Below, in pieces: positions 1 to 5,222 of a DNA stretch of 7,366 nucleotides (the stretch's first letter is position 1; the number at the start of each line of letters is the position of its first letter). Location of the stretch: assembly GCA_934426285.1 (NCBI GenBank), contig CAKRYE010000083.1, positions 1-7,366 of the forward strand, read 5' to 3'. A model generated the notes under the pieces. It made no database searches. It was not told the DNA's origin and saw only the letters and a list, made by a program, of their open reading frames with translations. This DNA is from an uncultured Blautia sp. GTDB lineage: Bacteria; Bacillota; Clostridia; Lachnospirales; Lachnospiraceae. A program made the position numbers and the translations under genes.

Positions 1-147
1 ATTGATGAAACCGCAGACGGAATCACATACAGGCCTGTCTGGAGCTTTCGCTGCCCTTACCAGTGGAAAGATTCCCCGGACGAACAGGAACTGTTTTACA
101 TAGACGGGGAAACTGGGGCACTGATTCGTGATGCGTTTGGCTGGTAG
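1..147 (+). CDS. C-terminal end of an unidentified protein (5' partial)
   Basis: The first frame is open from the window edge and ends at TAG 145-147, giving 48 residues of a protein whose start lies outside. The tail reads FYIDGETGALIRDAFGW at its end. This resembles the 'YIDxETGexI' strand-turn found at the end of PepSY-like domains and of some secreted or lipoprotein-type Firmicute proteins, but that is a resemblance only and I do not recognise the family. Base composition is visibly G+C-richer than the following 1.4 kb, which supports a real gene and a composition boundary just after its stop. No convincing terminator hairpin follows directly. Confidence 0.6.
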   Translation: MDETADGITYRPVWSFRCPYQWKDSPDEQELFYIDGETGALIRDAFGW

Positions 148-157
148 GTGTTATATC

Positions 158-222
158 TTATCGTAAATTATCGCAACTTATCACAGCGTTTTTGCTAAAA
201 AGTTGGTATAAGTTTTGGTATA
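158..222. repeat. Cluster of phased short direct and inverted repeats
   Basis: Directly after the first gene there are three copies of TTATCG/TTATCA at 158-163, 168-173 and 178-183, exactly 10 bp apart (one helical turn). Two copies of TTGGTATA lie at 203-210 and 215-222, 12 bp apart. AACTTAT (175-181) is the exact inverse of ATAAGTT (208-214). Such clusters are typical of protein-binding arrays, for example arm-type sites of tyrosine recombinases or an operator cluster. The position at a composition boundary suits an old integration scar, but no integrase gene or duplicated att core is visible in the window. What binds here is unknown. Confidence 0.4.
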
Positions 223-358
223 TTTTCGTGCCCATGCTCTTAACGAGAAGTTTGCTTGTTTATTTTGTGTTGATGAGGATGATTTATTAACTGAATATTT
301 TAAACATCTGAATAAGTCCATGTATTTGTATAACGACAGGTACGTGGGCTTATTTTAG
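212..358 (+). pseudogene. Possible remnant of a coding sequence (C-terminal fossil)
   Basis: One plus frame runs from just after a TAA at 209-211 to TAG at 356-358 without any usable start or ribosome binding site. It gives 48 residues with protein-like composition, including the stretches ALNEKFACLFCVDEDD and YLYNDRYVGLF. A short open frame in AT-rich DNA can arise by chance, so this is tentative. If real, it is the 3' end of a gene whose front was lost at the repeat cluster just upstream. I do not recognise the family. Nothing else gene-like is seen in 148-420. Confidence 0.2.
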
Positions 359-420
359 TACTTAAAAATATTGTCAAAGAAATGGTGATTTCATAGAACA
401 AAAATAAGGAGGAAGAGGCA

Positions 421-726
421 ATGAATAAAAGAATAACTGAAAAAGAGTTTACCAAAATGGTACATGATAAAATGAGTGAAGCTAATAGATTCAAAGAATA
501 TGAGAGAATACCAAAAAATAGGATAGGTGGAGATTACTGGAATACTTACTGGACAATCCGTTATATGCTTCGCACGATAGAGGACATTTTGGCTAATGGA
601 GATAAACTGGTATTATTAGGATTTTTCACTGTAGAACCTAAATTTTATAAAGAAAAAACAACATGTTCTGGAATGGAAAGAACAGGCAAAAATGTGTATG
701 AGATACCAGAAAGATATAATTCTTAA
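421..726 (+). CDS. Small HU/IHF-like (bacterial histone-like) protein, divergent
   Basis: A 101-residue protein starting at ATG 421, preceded by AAGGAGG at 406-412 with 8 nt spacing. HU-fold elements appear in order: a first helix (about residues 5-20), a second amphipathic helix ending in EDILANGDK (about 44-62), then the strand LVLLGFFTVEPKF (63-75), which matches the 'GDKVxLxGFGxF' signature of HU, and a strand-turn-strand ending in YEIPE. It differs from canonical HU in an insertion of about 15-20 residues between the helices (about 21-43), no RNP at the tip of the DNA-binding arm, and no C-terminal helix. It could be a specialised DNA-binding accessory of a mobile element or a decaying HU paralog. 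A -35-like TTGTCA (371-376) with TAGAAC 17 bp later is possible, but it would place the transcript start on top of the ribosome binding site. Family call moderate; role unknown. Confidence 0.7.
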   Translation: MNKRITEKEFTKMVHDKMSEANRFKEYERIPKNRIGGDYWNTYWTIRYMLRTIEDILANGDKLVLLGFFTVEPKFYKEKTTCSGMERTGKNVYEIPERYNS

Positions 727-740
727 AATAATGCATAATA

Positions 741-769
741 TTGACAATGCATTGCATAAGCCATATAAT
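741..769 (+). promoter_or_regulatory. Consensus sigma-A promoter of the toxin-antitoxin operon
   Basis: TTGACA at 741-746 and TATAAT at 764-769 are both perfect consensus hexamers with a 17-bp spacer. Transcription should start near 776, about 28 nt before the antitoxin ATG at 804. A promoter this strong suits an autorepressed toxin-antitoxin operon. Confidence 0.85.
745..754. promoter_or_regulatory. Palindromic operator candidate (CAATGCATTG)
   Basis: CAATGCATTG is a perfect 10-bp palindrome overlapping the last base pairs of the -35 hexamer and the spacer of the antitoxin promoter. Related half-sites ATGCATAA (731-738) and TTGCATAA (752-759) flank it. Antitoxins with a ribbon-helix-helix fold normally bind such short inverted repeats to repress their own operon, so this is the likely DinJ-like binding site. 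This is inferred from position and symmetry. Confidence 0.55.
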
Positions 770-803
770 GATAATATAAATAGATTAGAAAGTAGGTGGA
801 TTT

Positions 804-1073
804 ATGGCAAATGTATCAATTAGAATGGATGATAATTTAAAGAAACAAGCAGAAGATCTTTTTAATGATTTAGGTATGAATCTGACAACTGCATTCACAA
901 TTTTTGTAAAACAGGCAATCAGAGAACAGGGAATACCGTTTGAGATTACCAGAGAAACACCTAATAGTGAAACAATATCAGCAATTAATGAAGTGCAGCA
1001 GATGAAACAGAATCCTTCTCTTGGAAAAGCATATACAGATGTGGACAAGATGATGGAGGAATTATTAGCATGA
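804..1073 (+). CDS. RelB/DinJ family antitoxin
   Basis: An 89-residue protein with a weak-to-moderate ribosome binding site AGGTGG (794-799) before ATG 804. The N-terminus NVSIRMDDNLKKQAEDLF, followed by LGMNLTTAFTIFVKQAI, is the typical RelB/DinJ ribbon-helix-helix domain (about residues 1-45): a DNA-binding beta strand, then two helices. The rest (about 50-89) is the flexible toxin-binding segment and ends in an acidic helix, DKMMEELLA. In this family the antitoxin wraps around and neutralises the ribonuclease toxin and, with it, represses the operon promoter. The stop codon overlaps the toxin start as ATGA (1070-1073), so the two are translationally coupled. Full family length and no lesions. 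Confidence 0.93.
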   Translation: MANVSIRMDDNLKKQAEDLFNDLGMNLTTAFTIFVKQAIREQGIPFEITRETPNSETISAINEVQQMKQNPSLGKAYTDVDKMMEELLA

Positions 1074-1345
1074 AATATACGGTTAAGCCAACCAGTAAGT
1101 TTCAAAAAGACTTAAAACGTATTCAGAAACGTGGATACGATATGAGATTAATGACTGATATCATCAAAAAATTGGCAAATGGTGAAATATTACCGCCGAA
1201 GAATCGAGATCATAATCTTTCAGGAAATTATAGTAATTGCAGAGAATGTCATATTGCTCCTGATTGGTTGTTGATTTATGAAGTCTATGAAGATGAACTA
1301 TTCTTATATTTAACAAGAACTGGAAGTCATAGTGATTTGTTTTAA
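1070..1345 (+). CDS. YafQ family mRNA interferase toxin
   Basis: A 91-residue RelE/YafQ-superfamily endoribonuclease that in known members cleaves mRNA on the translating ribosome. It starts at ATG 1070 inside the antitoxin stop, with GGAGGA (1055-1060) as ribosome binding site. The YafQ active-site pattern is complete: H48 in NRDHNL, H61 and D65 in CHIAPDWLLIY, R83 and H87 in LTRTGSHSDLF, and the terminal aromatic F91. A cleavage-competent, intact toxin is therefore predicted. It is paired with the RelB/DinJ antitoxin, and the antitoxin promoter should drive both. Directly downstream lies a decayed DUF2442-like gene. Confidence 0.93.
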   Translation: MKYTVKPTSKFQKDLKRIQKRGYDMRLMTDIIKKLANGEILPPKNRDHNLSGNYSNCRECHIAPDWLLIYEVYEDELFLYLTRTGSHSDLF

Positions 1346-1369
1346 TTAAAATAATAGGACTATAACAAT

Positions 1370-1584
1370 ATGAACGAATATTTTCCAACAGTAGTACAAG
1401 TGATACCATTGGATAAGAAATATTTAAGCCATTAAGAGATATTGATGTATTTAAGGAAGCTTGTACCGTTATGAATGGTACTCTTGCATGGAATCTTTCT
1501 GGTAACAGAGATGAATCCAGTTGTATTGATATTGATCCGTTTACTGTATATGAGTTAGAATCCATTAATAATCTGATTGCTTGA
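1370..1584 (+). pseudogene. DUF2442-like protein, internally deleted and frameshifted
   Basis: ATG 1370 opens a frame MNEYFPTVVQVIPLD that stops at TAA 1433-1435. From about 1421 another frame continues as EIFKPLRDIDVFKEA and runs through a LAWNLSGNRD motif and a DIDPFTVYELE motif to TGA 1582-1584. Both parts look like the beginning and end of DUF2442 proteins, small proteins of about 80-90 residues often found beside toxin-antitoxin genes. From memory of the family, about 20-25 residues between the two parts are missing, so a deletion of roughly 60-75 bp near 1415-1421 also shifted the frame. The gene lies 24 bp after the toxin and probably was a third operon member. No functional product is expected. 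Confidence 0.75.
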
Positions 1585-1617
1585 ATAATGTGATCACAAT
1601 TTAATATGAGTAGTATG

Positions 1618-1650
1618 AAAGCCTCCCGGAGAATTGCTCTGGGAGGCTTT
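1618..1650. terminator. Bidirectional rho-independent terminator
   Basis: AAAGCCTCCC (1618-1627) pairs with GGGAGGCTTT (1641-1650). A G-U pair and GAG/CTC extend the stem to about 14 bp around a 5-nt loop. It ends in TTTT on the plus strand, and the arm supplies the T-run on the minus strand. It separates the toxin-antitoxin region (plus) from the convergent flavodiiron gene (minus), whose stop codon begins 25 bp away, and can serve both. Confidence 0.85.
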
Positions 1651-1674
1651 TGTCAGGTTATTCTTCAGAAAGGT

Positions 1675-3465
1675 TTACTGTATTGGTTCGAAATCTACAG
1701 CACCATGTTTACAAAGTGGGCATATGAAGTCTTCCGGAAGGTCATCACCTTCGTAAATATATCCGCAAATTTTGCATACAAAACCTTTTTTGCCTTCTGT
1801 CTGAGGCTTTGGTTTTACATTTTGCTGATAATAGGTATAGGTCATAGTATCCTGATCACTCATGACACGAGCTTCAGTGACACTACAGATAAACATTCCG
1901 TGTGTGCCCAGATCCACATATTGTTCTACTTTCAGTGACATGAACGCATTGATGTATTTGTCAAGAAAGATGAGATTATTTCCGGAACGGTTGATTTTCT
2001 CGCCTGCAAATTTATCAACAGTTCTTCCTGACTGGAAACCAAACTGCTGGAAGACAGAAAATGGTGCATCAACAGACAGGCAGTTAACATTCATAATGCC
2101 GGTCTGCTGTATTACATGATGAGAGTAGTTGGCTTTGTTGATATTTACCGCTACACGATAGGGATTGTCTGTCAACTGGGTAACAGTGTTAACAATCAGA
2201 CCATTATCCTTTCTGCCATCGTTGGAAGTTACGACATAAAGTCCATAACCGATGCGGAAAAGAGCAGTCATATCATTTTTGTTTGCCAGAGAGTCGTCTT
2301 TTGCGATATATTCTTTGCAGAGTTCATCAGCCATTGCATCGATTTCTCTGCGGTTTTCTTCTTTGACAGCAGACCAGATGTGTACGGAGTTTTTTAACCA
2401 GTCTATTTTAGTACATTTGTCCATCATTTCTTTCATGATTTTTGCGGCCAAAGGAGCCCAGCTTCCGTTTTCGATGAGACCGACAGTGCGGTTTTGATAG
2501 TTGTGCTCTACCAGTCTGGTGATAAAATCATTCATGAATGGATAAATACTTGCATTATAAGTAGTAGTTGCAAGAATTAGCTTGGGATAGCGGAAAGCAT
2601 CGCTGATTGCTTGGGACATATCGTCTCTTGCAAGATCATAGACCAGGACTTTGGGACATCCTTTGGATTTCAGTTTATCGGCAAGTAAAGAAACTGCAGT
2701 TCTGGTATGACCATATACAGAAGTGTATGCGATGACAATTCCATCCGCTTCCGGCGTATAGGATGACCATAGATCATAAAGATGAATATAATGTCCAAGA
2801 TTTTCTGTAAGGACAGGACCGTGCAGCGGGCAGATAATCTGAATATCGAGGTTGGCTGCAACTTTCAGGAGATTCTGTACCTGTTTTCCGTATTTCCCTA
2901 CGATTCCGATAAAGTATCTTCTTGCTTCATCATCCCAGGACTCCTCCACATCCAGTGCGCCGAATTTGCCAAATCCGTCAGCGGAAAAAAGTACCTTATC
3001 TGTACTGTCATAAGTAACCATAACCTCTGGCCAGTGTACCATTGGGGCAAATACGAAAGTAAGCTGATGATATCCAAGAGAAAGAGTGCCGCCGTTTTCC
3101 ATTTCTATTTTCTGATTGCTCAGATCAAGCTCAAAGAAATTGCGGATCATGTGGAAAGCTTTTGCTGTAGCCACTACAGTAGTATTTGGATAAACTTTCA
3201 AAAAATTGGCAATATTTGCAGCATGATCAGGCTCCATATGCTGTACGATGAGATAATCAGGAGTACGTCCCTCCAGAACCTGTTGGATATTATCAAGCCA
3301 TTGATGGGTAAAATCCGCATCTACAGTGTCCATAACTGCTATTTTTTCATCTAAAATCACATAGGAATTATAGGACATTCCATTTGGAACTTTGTACTGA
3401 CCTTCGAACAGATCAATCCGATGATCGTTTACGCCGACATATTTAATGGTTTCTGTAATTTTCAT
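1675..3465 (-). CDS. Flavodiiron protein with flavin-reductase-like and rubredoxin domains
   Basis: This 596-residue cytoplasmic protein is expected to reduce O2 to water (or NO to N2O) to detoxify these gases in an anaerobe. Residues 1-240 form the beta-lactamase-like diiron domain with all expected ligand positions: H76, E78, D80 and H81 in HMEPDH, H144, D163 and H215 in PLHGP. Residues about 243-390 are a flavodoxin domain with the FMN-phosphate loop TSVYGHTRTA. Residues about 400-550 resemble flavin-reductase/FMN-binding split-barrel proteins. Residues 562-596 are a short rubredoxin with C564, C567, C582 and C585 (14-residue spacing, like rubrerythrin tails). The start at 3465 is chosen because GGGAGGG precedes it closely; the open frame extends to 3561 but without homology. 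Electron transfer from a reductase through the fused rubredoxin to FMN and the diiron site is likely. Divergent from a Crp/Fnr regulator that may control it. O2 versus NO preference cannot be read from the sequence. Confidence 0.95.
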   Translation of the reverse strand: MKITETIKYVGVNDHRIDLFEGQYKVPNGMSYNSYVILDEKIAVMDTVDADFTHQWLDNIQQVLEGRTPDYLIVQHMEPDHAANIANFLKVYPNTTVVATAKAFHMIRNFFELDLSNQKIEMENGGTLSLGYHQLTFVFAPMVHWPEVMVTYDSTDKVLFSADGFGKFGALDVEESWDDEARRYFIGIVGKYGKQVQNLLKVAANLDIQIICPLHGPVLTENLGHYIHLYDLWSSYTPEADGIVIAYTSVYGHTRTAVSLLADKLKSKGCPKVLVYDLARDDMSQAISDAFRYPKLILATTTYNASIYPFMNDFITRLVEHNYQNRTVGLIENGSWAPLAAKIMKEMMDKCTKIDWLKNSVHIWSAVKEENRREIDAMADELCKEYIAKDDSLANKNDMTALFRIGYGLYVVTSNDGRKDNGLIVNTVTQLTDNPYRVAVNINKANYSHHVIQQTGIMNVNCLSVDAPFSVFQQFGFQSGRTVDKFAGEKINRSGNNLIFLDKYINAFMSLKVEQYVDLGTHGMFICSVTEARVMSDQDTMTYTYYQQNVKPKPQTEGKKGFVCKICGYIYEGDDLPEDFICPLCKHGAVDFEPIQ

Positions 3466-3620
3466 GTAGTTCCCTCCCATTTTTATTAAGTGAATGAATG
3501 GTGTTTTGAATTTATTTATATGATAACATGGAATAAAAGAAAATTCTGTTGCAAAAGTCACAAAAAGAAAGCTTTATTGATAAAAATGTGATATATTAAA
3601 AGGAACCAGGAGGAATGATT
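3466..3620. promoter_or_regulatory. Divergent control region between flavodiiron and Crp/Fnr genes
   Basis: This AT-rich region of 155 bp must hold both promoters. Rightward, an extended -10 is visible: TG at 3589-3590, one base, then TATATT at 3592-3597, with AGGAGG at 3608-3613 and ATG at 3621. Leftward, TATAAA (3520 to 3515 on the minus strand) is a plausible -10, but no good -35 is seen. TCACA (3558-3562) and TGTGA (3587-3591) form an inverted pair 24 nt apart, and TTGAT (3576-3580) resembles an Fnr half-site without its partner. Control of one or both genes by the Crp/Fnr protein from here is inferred from arrangement. Confidence 0.5.
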
Positions 3621-4271
3621 ATGTCACATATTACTTTATTTACAGATATTCTGCCCGAAGAGCAGGAAAGAATGCGTGTTTGTTTTCAGGCAAGAGAACT
3701 TGTCTTTAAAAATGGTGAGATAGTTATGGAATATTCCAGTACTATGAATAAAATAGGACTTATCCTTTATGGCAGGGCTACCTTGTACTGCTGTGATAAA
3801 GATGGCAATCAATATATGATTGACGAATTGAAAAAAGATGCAGTTTTTGGAGAACCCTTTCTGCTTCCGGCTGATTCCCTGCATTATTATGTGAAGGCAG
3901 AGGAAGAAACAAAAGTAATGTTTATTGATTATGAACATGTGATTAAAAGGTGCGAGAAGGCCTGTCATCATCACAGCCAAATGATCAGCAATCTCCTGCA
4001 GATGACTGCGTTACAGTCCAGACAGCAAATGCAGAGGATTTATATTTTGTCCAGAGCTACTACAAGGAAAAAGCTGCTTGCGTATCTGAATGGACTTTCT
4101 ACGGAAAAACACAGTTGTAAAATACATATTCCAATGTCTTACACGGCATTGGCTCAATATCTTGGGGTGGATAGAAGCGCTATGACAAGGGAATTAAAAA
4201 GCCTGGAAGAGGATGGAATCGTGGCAAAAGAAGGCAGAGATATTGTGTTTCTTTACGGATTAAATTTATAA
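3621..4271 (+). CDS. Crp/Fnr family transcriptional regulator
   Basis: A 216-residue regulator with a cyclic-nucleotide-binding-like beta-roll (about residues 5-105), a long dimerisation helix (about 112-140) and a C-terminal winged helix. Its recognition region SYTALAQYLGVDRSAMTREL (173-192) fits the HTH_Crp pattern. ATG 3621 is preferred over ATG 3615 because AGGAGG (3608-3613) would sit 1 nt from the latter and 7 nt from the former. The beta-roll lacks the R-S cAMP-binding signature, so cAMP is unlikely. C111, C115 and H116-H118 sit at the start of the dimerisation helix; related clostridial proteins, as I recall them, keep a CxxxCxxH pattern here, suggesting a redox, metal or haem sensor. 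Other cysteines are C21, C57, C58 and C166, but there is no Fnr-type N-terminal [4Fe-4S] cluster motif. Divergent to the flavodiiron gene, its probable target. Confidence 0.9.
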   Translation: MSHITLFTDILPEEQERMRVCFQARELVFKNGEIVMEYSSTMNKIGLILYGRATLYCCDKDGNQYMIDELKKDAVFGEPFLLPADSLHYYVKAEEETKVMFIDYEHVIKRCEKACHHHSQMISNLLQMTALQSRQQMQRIYILSRATTRKKLLAYLNGLSTEKHSCKIHIPMSYTALAQYLGVDRSAMTRELKSLEEDGIVAKEGRDIVFLYGLNL

Positions 4272-4322
4272 TGTGTCCGTGGGTTTGAGAGAATAACAGT
4301 GGCAAATATAACTCTGATGCAT

Positions 4323-4344
4323 AAACTACCAGGAAAGTAGTTTT
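4323..4344 (+). terminator. Hairpin after the regulator gene, weak terminator
   Basis: AAACTAC (4323-4329) and GTAGTTT (4337-4343) form a perfect 7-bp stem with a 7-nt loop, followed by one further T. It lies 52 bp after the Crp/Fnr stop codon and just before the next gene's ribosome binding site. It may end the regulator transcript weakly, or act as a leader hairpin for the gene at 4357. Confidence 0.4.
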
Positions 4345-4356
4345 GCAGGAGTTTGT

Positions 4357-5055
4357 ATGGACTTGGATAAGAATGGACAGATGCAGCAGGAGAATGTGGA
4401 TAGGGGACGGTATCAGGTATCAGTAGTAGATCAGTTGAGTAACCGACCGGTGGAGAATGCGCGGGTAAGGATTTCTTATACAGGGGATCCTGATTCTGTG
4501 ATCGAAGAGTTGGTAACGAATTCTTCAGGACGGACACCGGTGATTGAATTGAAAACACCGCCGCTGGAATACAGTATGGAACCAGTGGAACAGCAACCGT
4601 ATGCGGAATATACGGTACAGATTGATGCAGAAGGATTTGAGTCTGAGGAAGTGGCCGGAAGTGAGGTGCTTCCACAGGTGCTGTCCAGTCAGCCAGTGAT
4701 GCTTGCTGCCAGATCTGTTTCGGAAGAATACCAGCGGATCGTAATTCCGCCTCATACATTGTTTTATGAATATCCGCCAAAGATTGAGGAGGCAGAGATC
4801 AAACCGGTAAATGAGACAGGGGAGATTGTGCTAAGTAAAGTTGTAGTGCCGGAATATGTGATTGTACATGACGGACCGGTGGGAGATACTTCGGCAGAAA
4901 ATTACTATGTGAGATATAAAGATTATATTAAAAATGTAGCCAGCAGTGAAATTTATGCAACATGGCCGGAAGATACAATAAGAGCTAATGTTCTGGCAAT
5001 CATGTCCTTTACATTAAACCGGGTTTATACGGAGTGGTACCGGAATGTTCACTAA
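4357..5055 (+). CDS. SpoIID-like/cell-wall protein, probably 3'-truncated
   Basis: A 232-residue frame from ATG 4357, with AGGAG at 4347-4351. Residues about 15-115 look like a carboxypeptidase-regulatory or Ig-like beta domain (YQVSVVDQLSNRPVENARV, then GRTPVI). A proline-rich linker follows (about 128-165). Residues about 183-230 match the start of a SpoIID-like domain: YVRYKDYIKNVASSEIYATW, with the SSE glutamate, then RANVLAIMSFTLNRVYTEWYRN. SpoIID proteins are lytic transglycosylases of spore peptidoglycan. There is no signal peptide. From memory, relatives in Lachnospiraceae continue after EWYRN with the rest of SpoIID and a peptidoglycan-binding domain, about twice this length; here the frame ends two codons later (VH, stop). 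The lost part is not found downstream, so the gene was probably cut by a deletion or rearrangement at about 5045. Product likely non-functional, though the N-terminal part could still be made. Confidence 0.7.
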   Translation: MDLDKNGQMQQENVDRGRYQVSVVDQLSNRPVENARVRISYTGDPDSVIEELVTNSSGRTPVIELKTPPLEYSMEPVEQQPYAEYTVQIDAEGFESEEVAGSEVLPQVLSSQPVMLAARSVSEEYQRIVIPPHTLFYEYPPKIEEAEIKPVNETGEIVLSKVVVPEYVIVHDGPVGDTSAENYYVRYKDYIKNVASSEIYATWPEDTIRANVLAIMSFTLNRVYTEWYRNVH

Positions 5056-5076
5056 TTCGGTATTGCAGGAACATTC
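5043..5076. repeat. 8-bp inverted repeat at the truncation point
   Basis: GAATGTTC (5043-5050) and GAACATTC (5069-5076) are exact inverse copies with 18 nt between. The left copy overlaps the last codons of the truncated SpoIID-like gene, exactly where similarity to full-length relatives ends. It may mark a rearrangement or excision point, or be a weak hairpin without a T-run. Confidence 0.45.
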
Positions 5077-5117
5077 AGTTTGACGAATTATGTATTAAAG
5101 TTCATGGGAAAAACGCT

Positions 5118-5193
5118 TATACCATAGAAAATAACAGGGATAAGGAAGATTAGAAAAATTTTCTGATAGAAATCGAAAATAACCTATGGTATA
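5118..5193. repeat. 10-bp inverted repeat around the leader of the first Rpn-like gene
   Basis: TATACCATAG (5118-5127) and CTATGGTATA (5184-5193) are perfect inverse copies 56 nt apart. The right copy contains most of the extended -10 promoter of the downstream gene; the left copy would form a similar TGGTATAAG on the opposite strand. It may be a repressor site pair, opposing promoters, or the ends of a 76-bp miniature element. The left arm belongs to a segment repeated before the second Rpn-like gene. Confidence 0.5.
5119..5152 (+). repeat. Leader repeat, copy 1 (before first Rpn-like gene)
   Basis: This 34-bp segment matches 6249-6282 at 28 of 34 positions without gaps, and all six differences are transitions. 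Both copies lie upstream of an Rpn-like gene on the same strand, 71 bp and 210 bp from their start codons. It is non-coding in appearance. Confidence 0.6.
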
Positions 5194-5195
5194 GT
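5187..5195 (+). promoter_or_regulatory. Extended -10 promoter of the first Rpn-like gene
   Basis: TG (5187-5188), one base, then TATAGT (5190-5195) form an extended -10 element. No convincing -35 is seen at 17 bp. A start of transcription near 5202 leaves the AAGGAGG at 5206-5212 almost at the transcript end. The block from 5186 to 5211 is alignable with the promoter-RBS block of the second Rpn-like gene (6459-6485; 20 of 26 identical with one gap). Confidence 0.5.
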
Positions 5196-5222
5196 GATAT
5201 TAGAAAAGGAGGATGGCAAACG

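Noticed and set aside
371..399. Promoter TTGTCA-17-TAGAAC before the HU-like gene
   Set aside because: It would start transcription on the ribosome binding site and the -10 is poor; mentioned only as a possibility.
1606..3354. Plus-strand open frames opposite the flavodiiron gene
   Set aside because: They are antisense shadows of a well-supported gene with conserved domains throughout.
3466..3561. N-terminal extension of the flavodiiron frame to 3561
   Set aside because: The extra 32 residues are unlike the family and lack a ribosome binding site, while GGGAGGG lies just before ATG 3465, where family similarity begins.
3576..3590. Fnr box starting with TTGAT
   Set aside because: Only the left half matches; the ATCAA half is missing at the required distance.
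3615..3620. ATG 3615 as start of the Crp/Fnr gene
   Set aside because: It is only 1 nt from AGGAGG; ATG 3621 has normal spacing.
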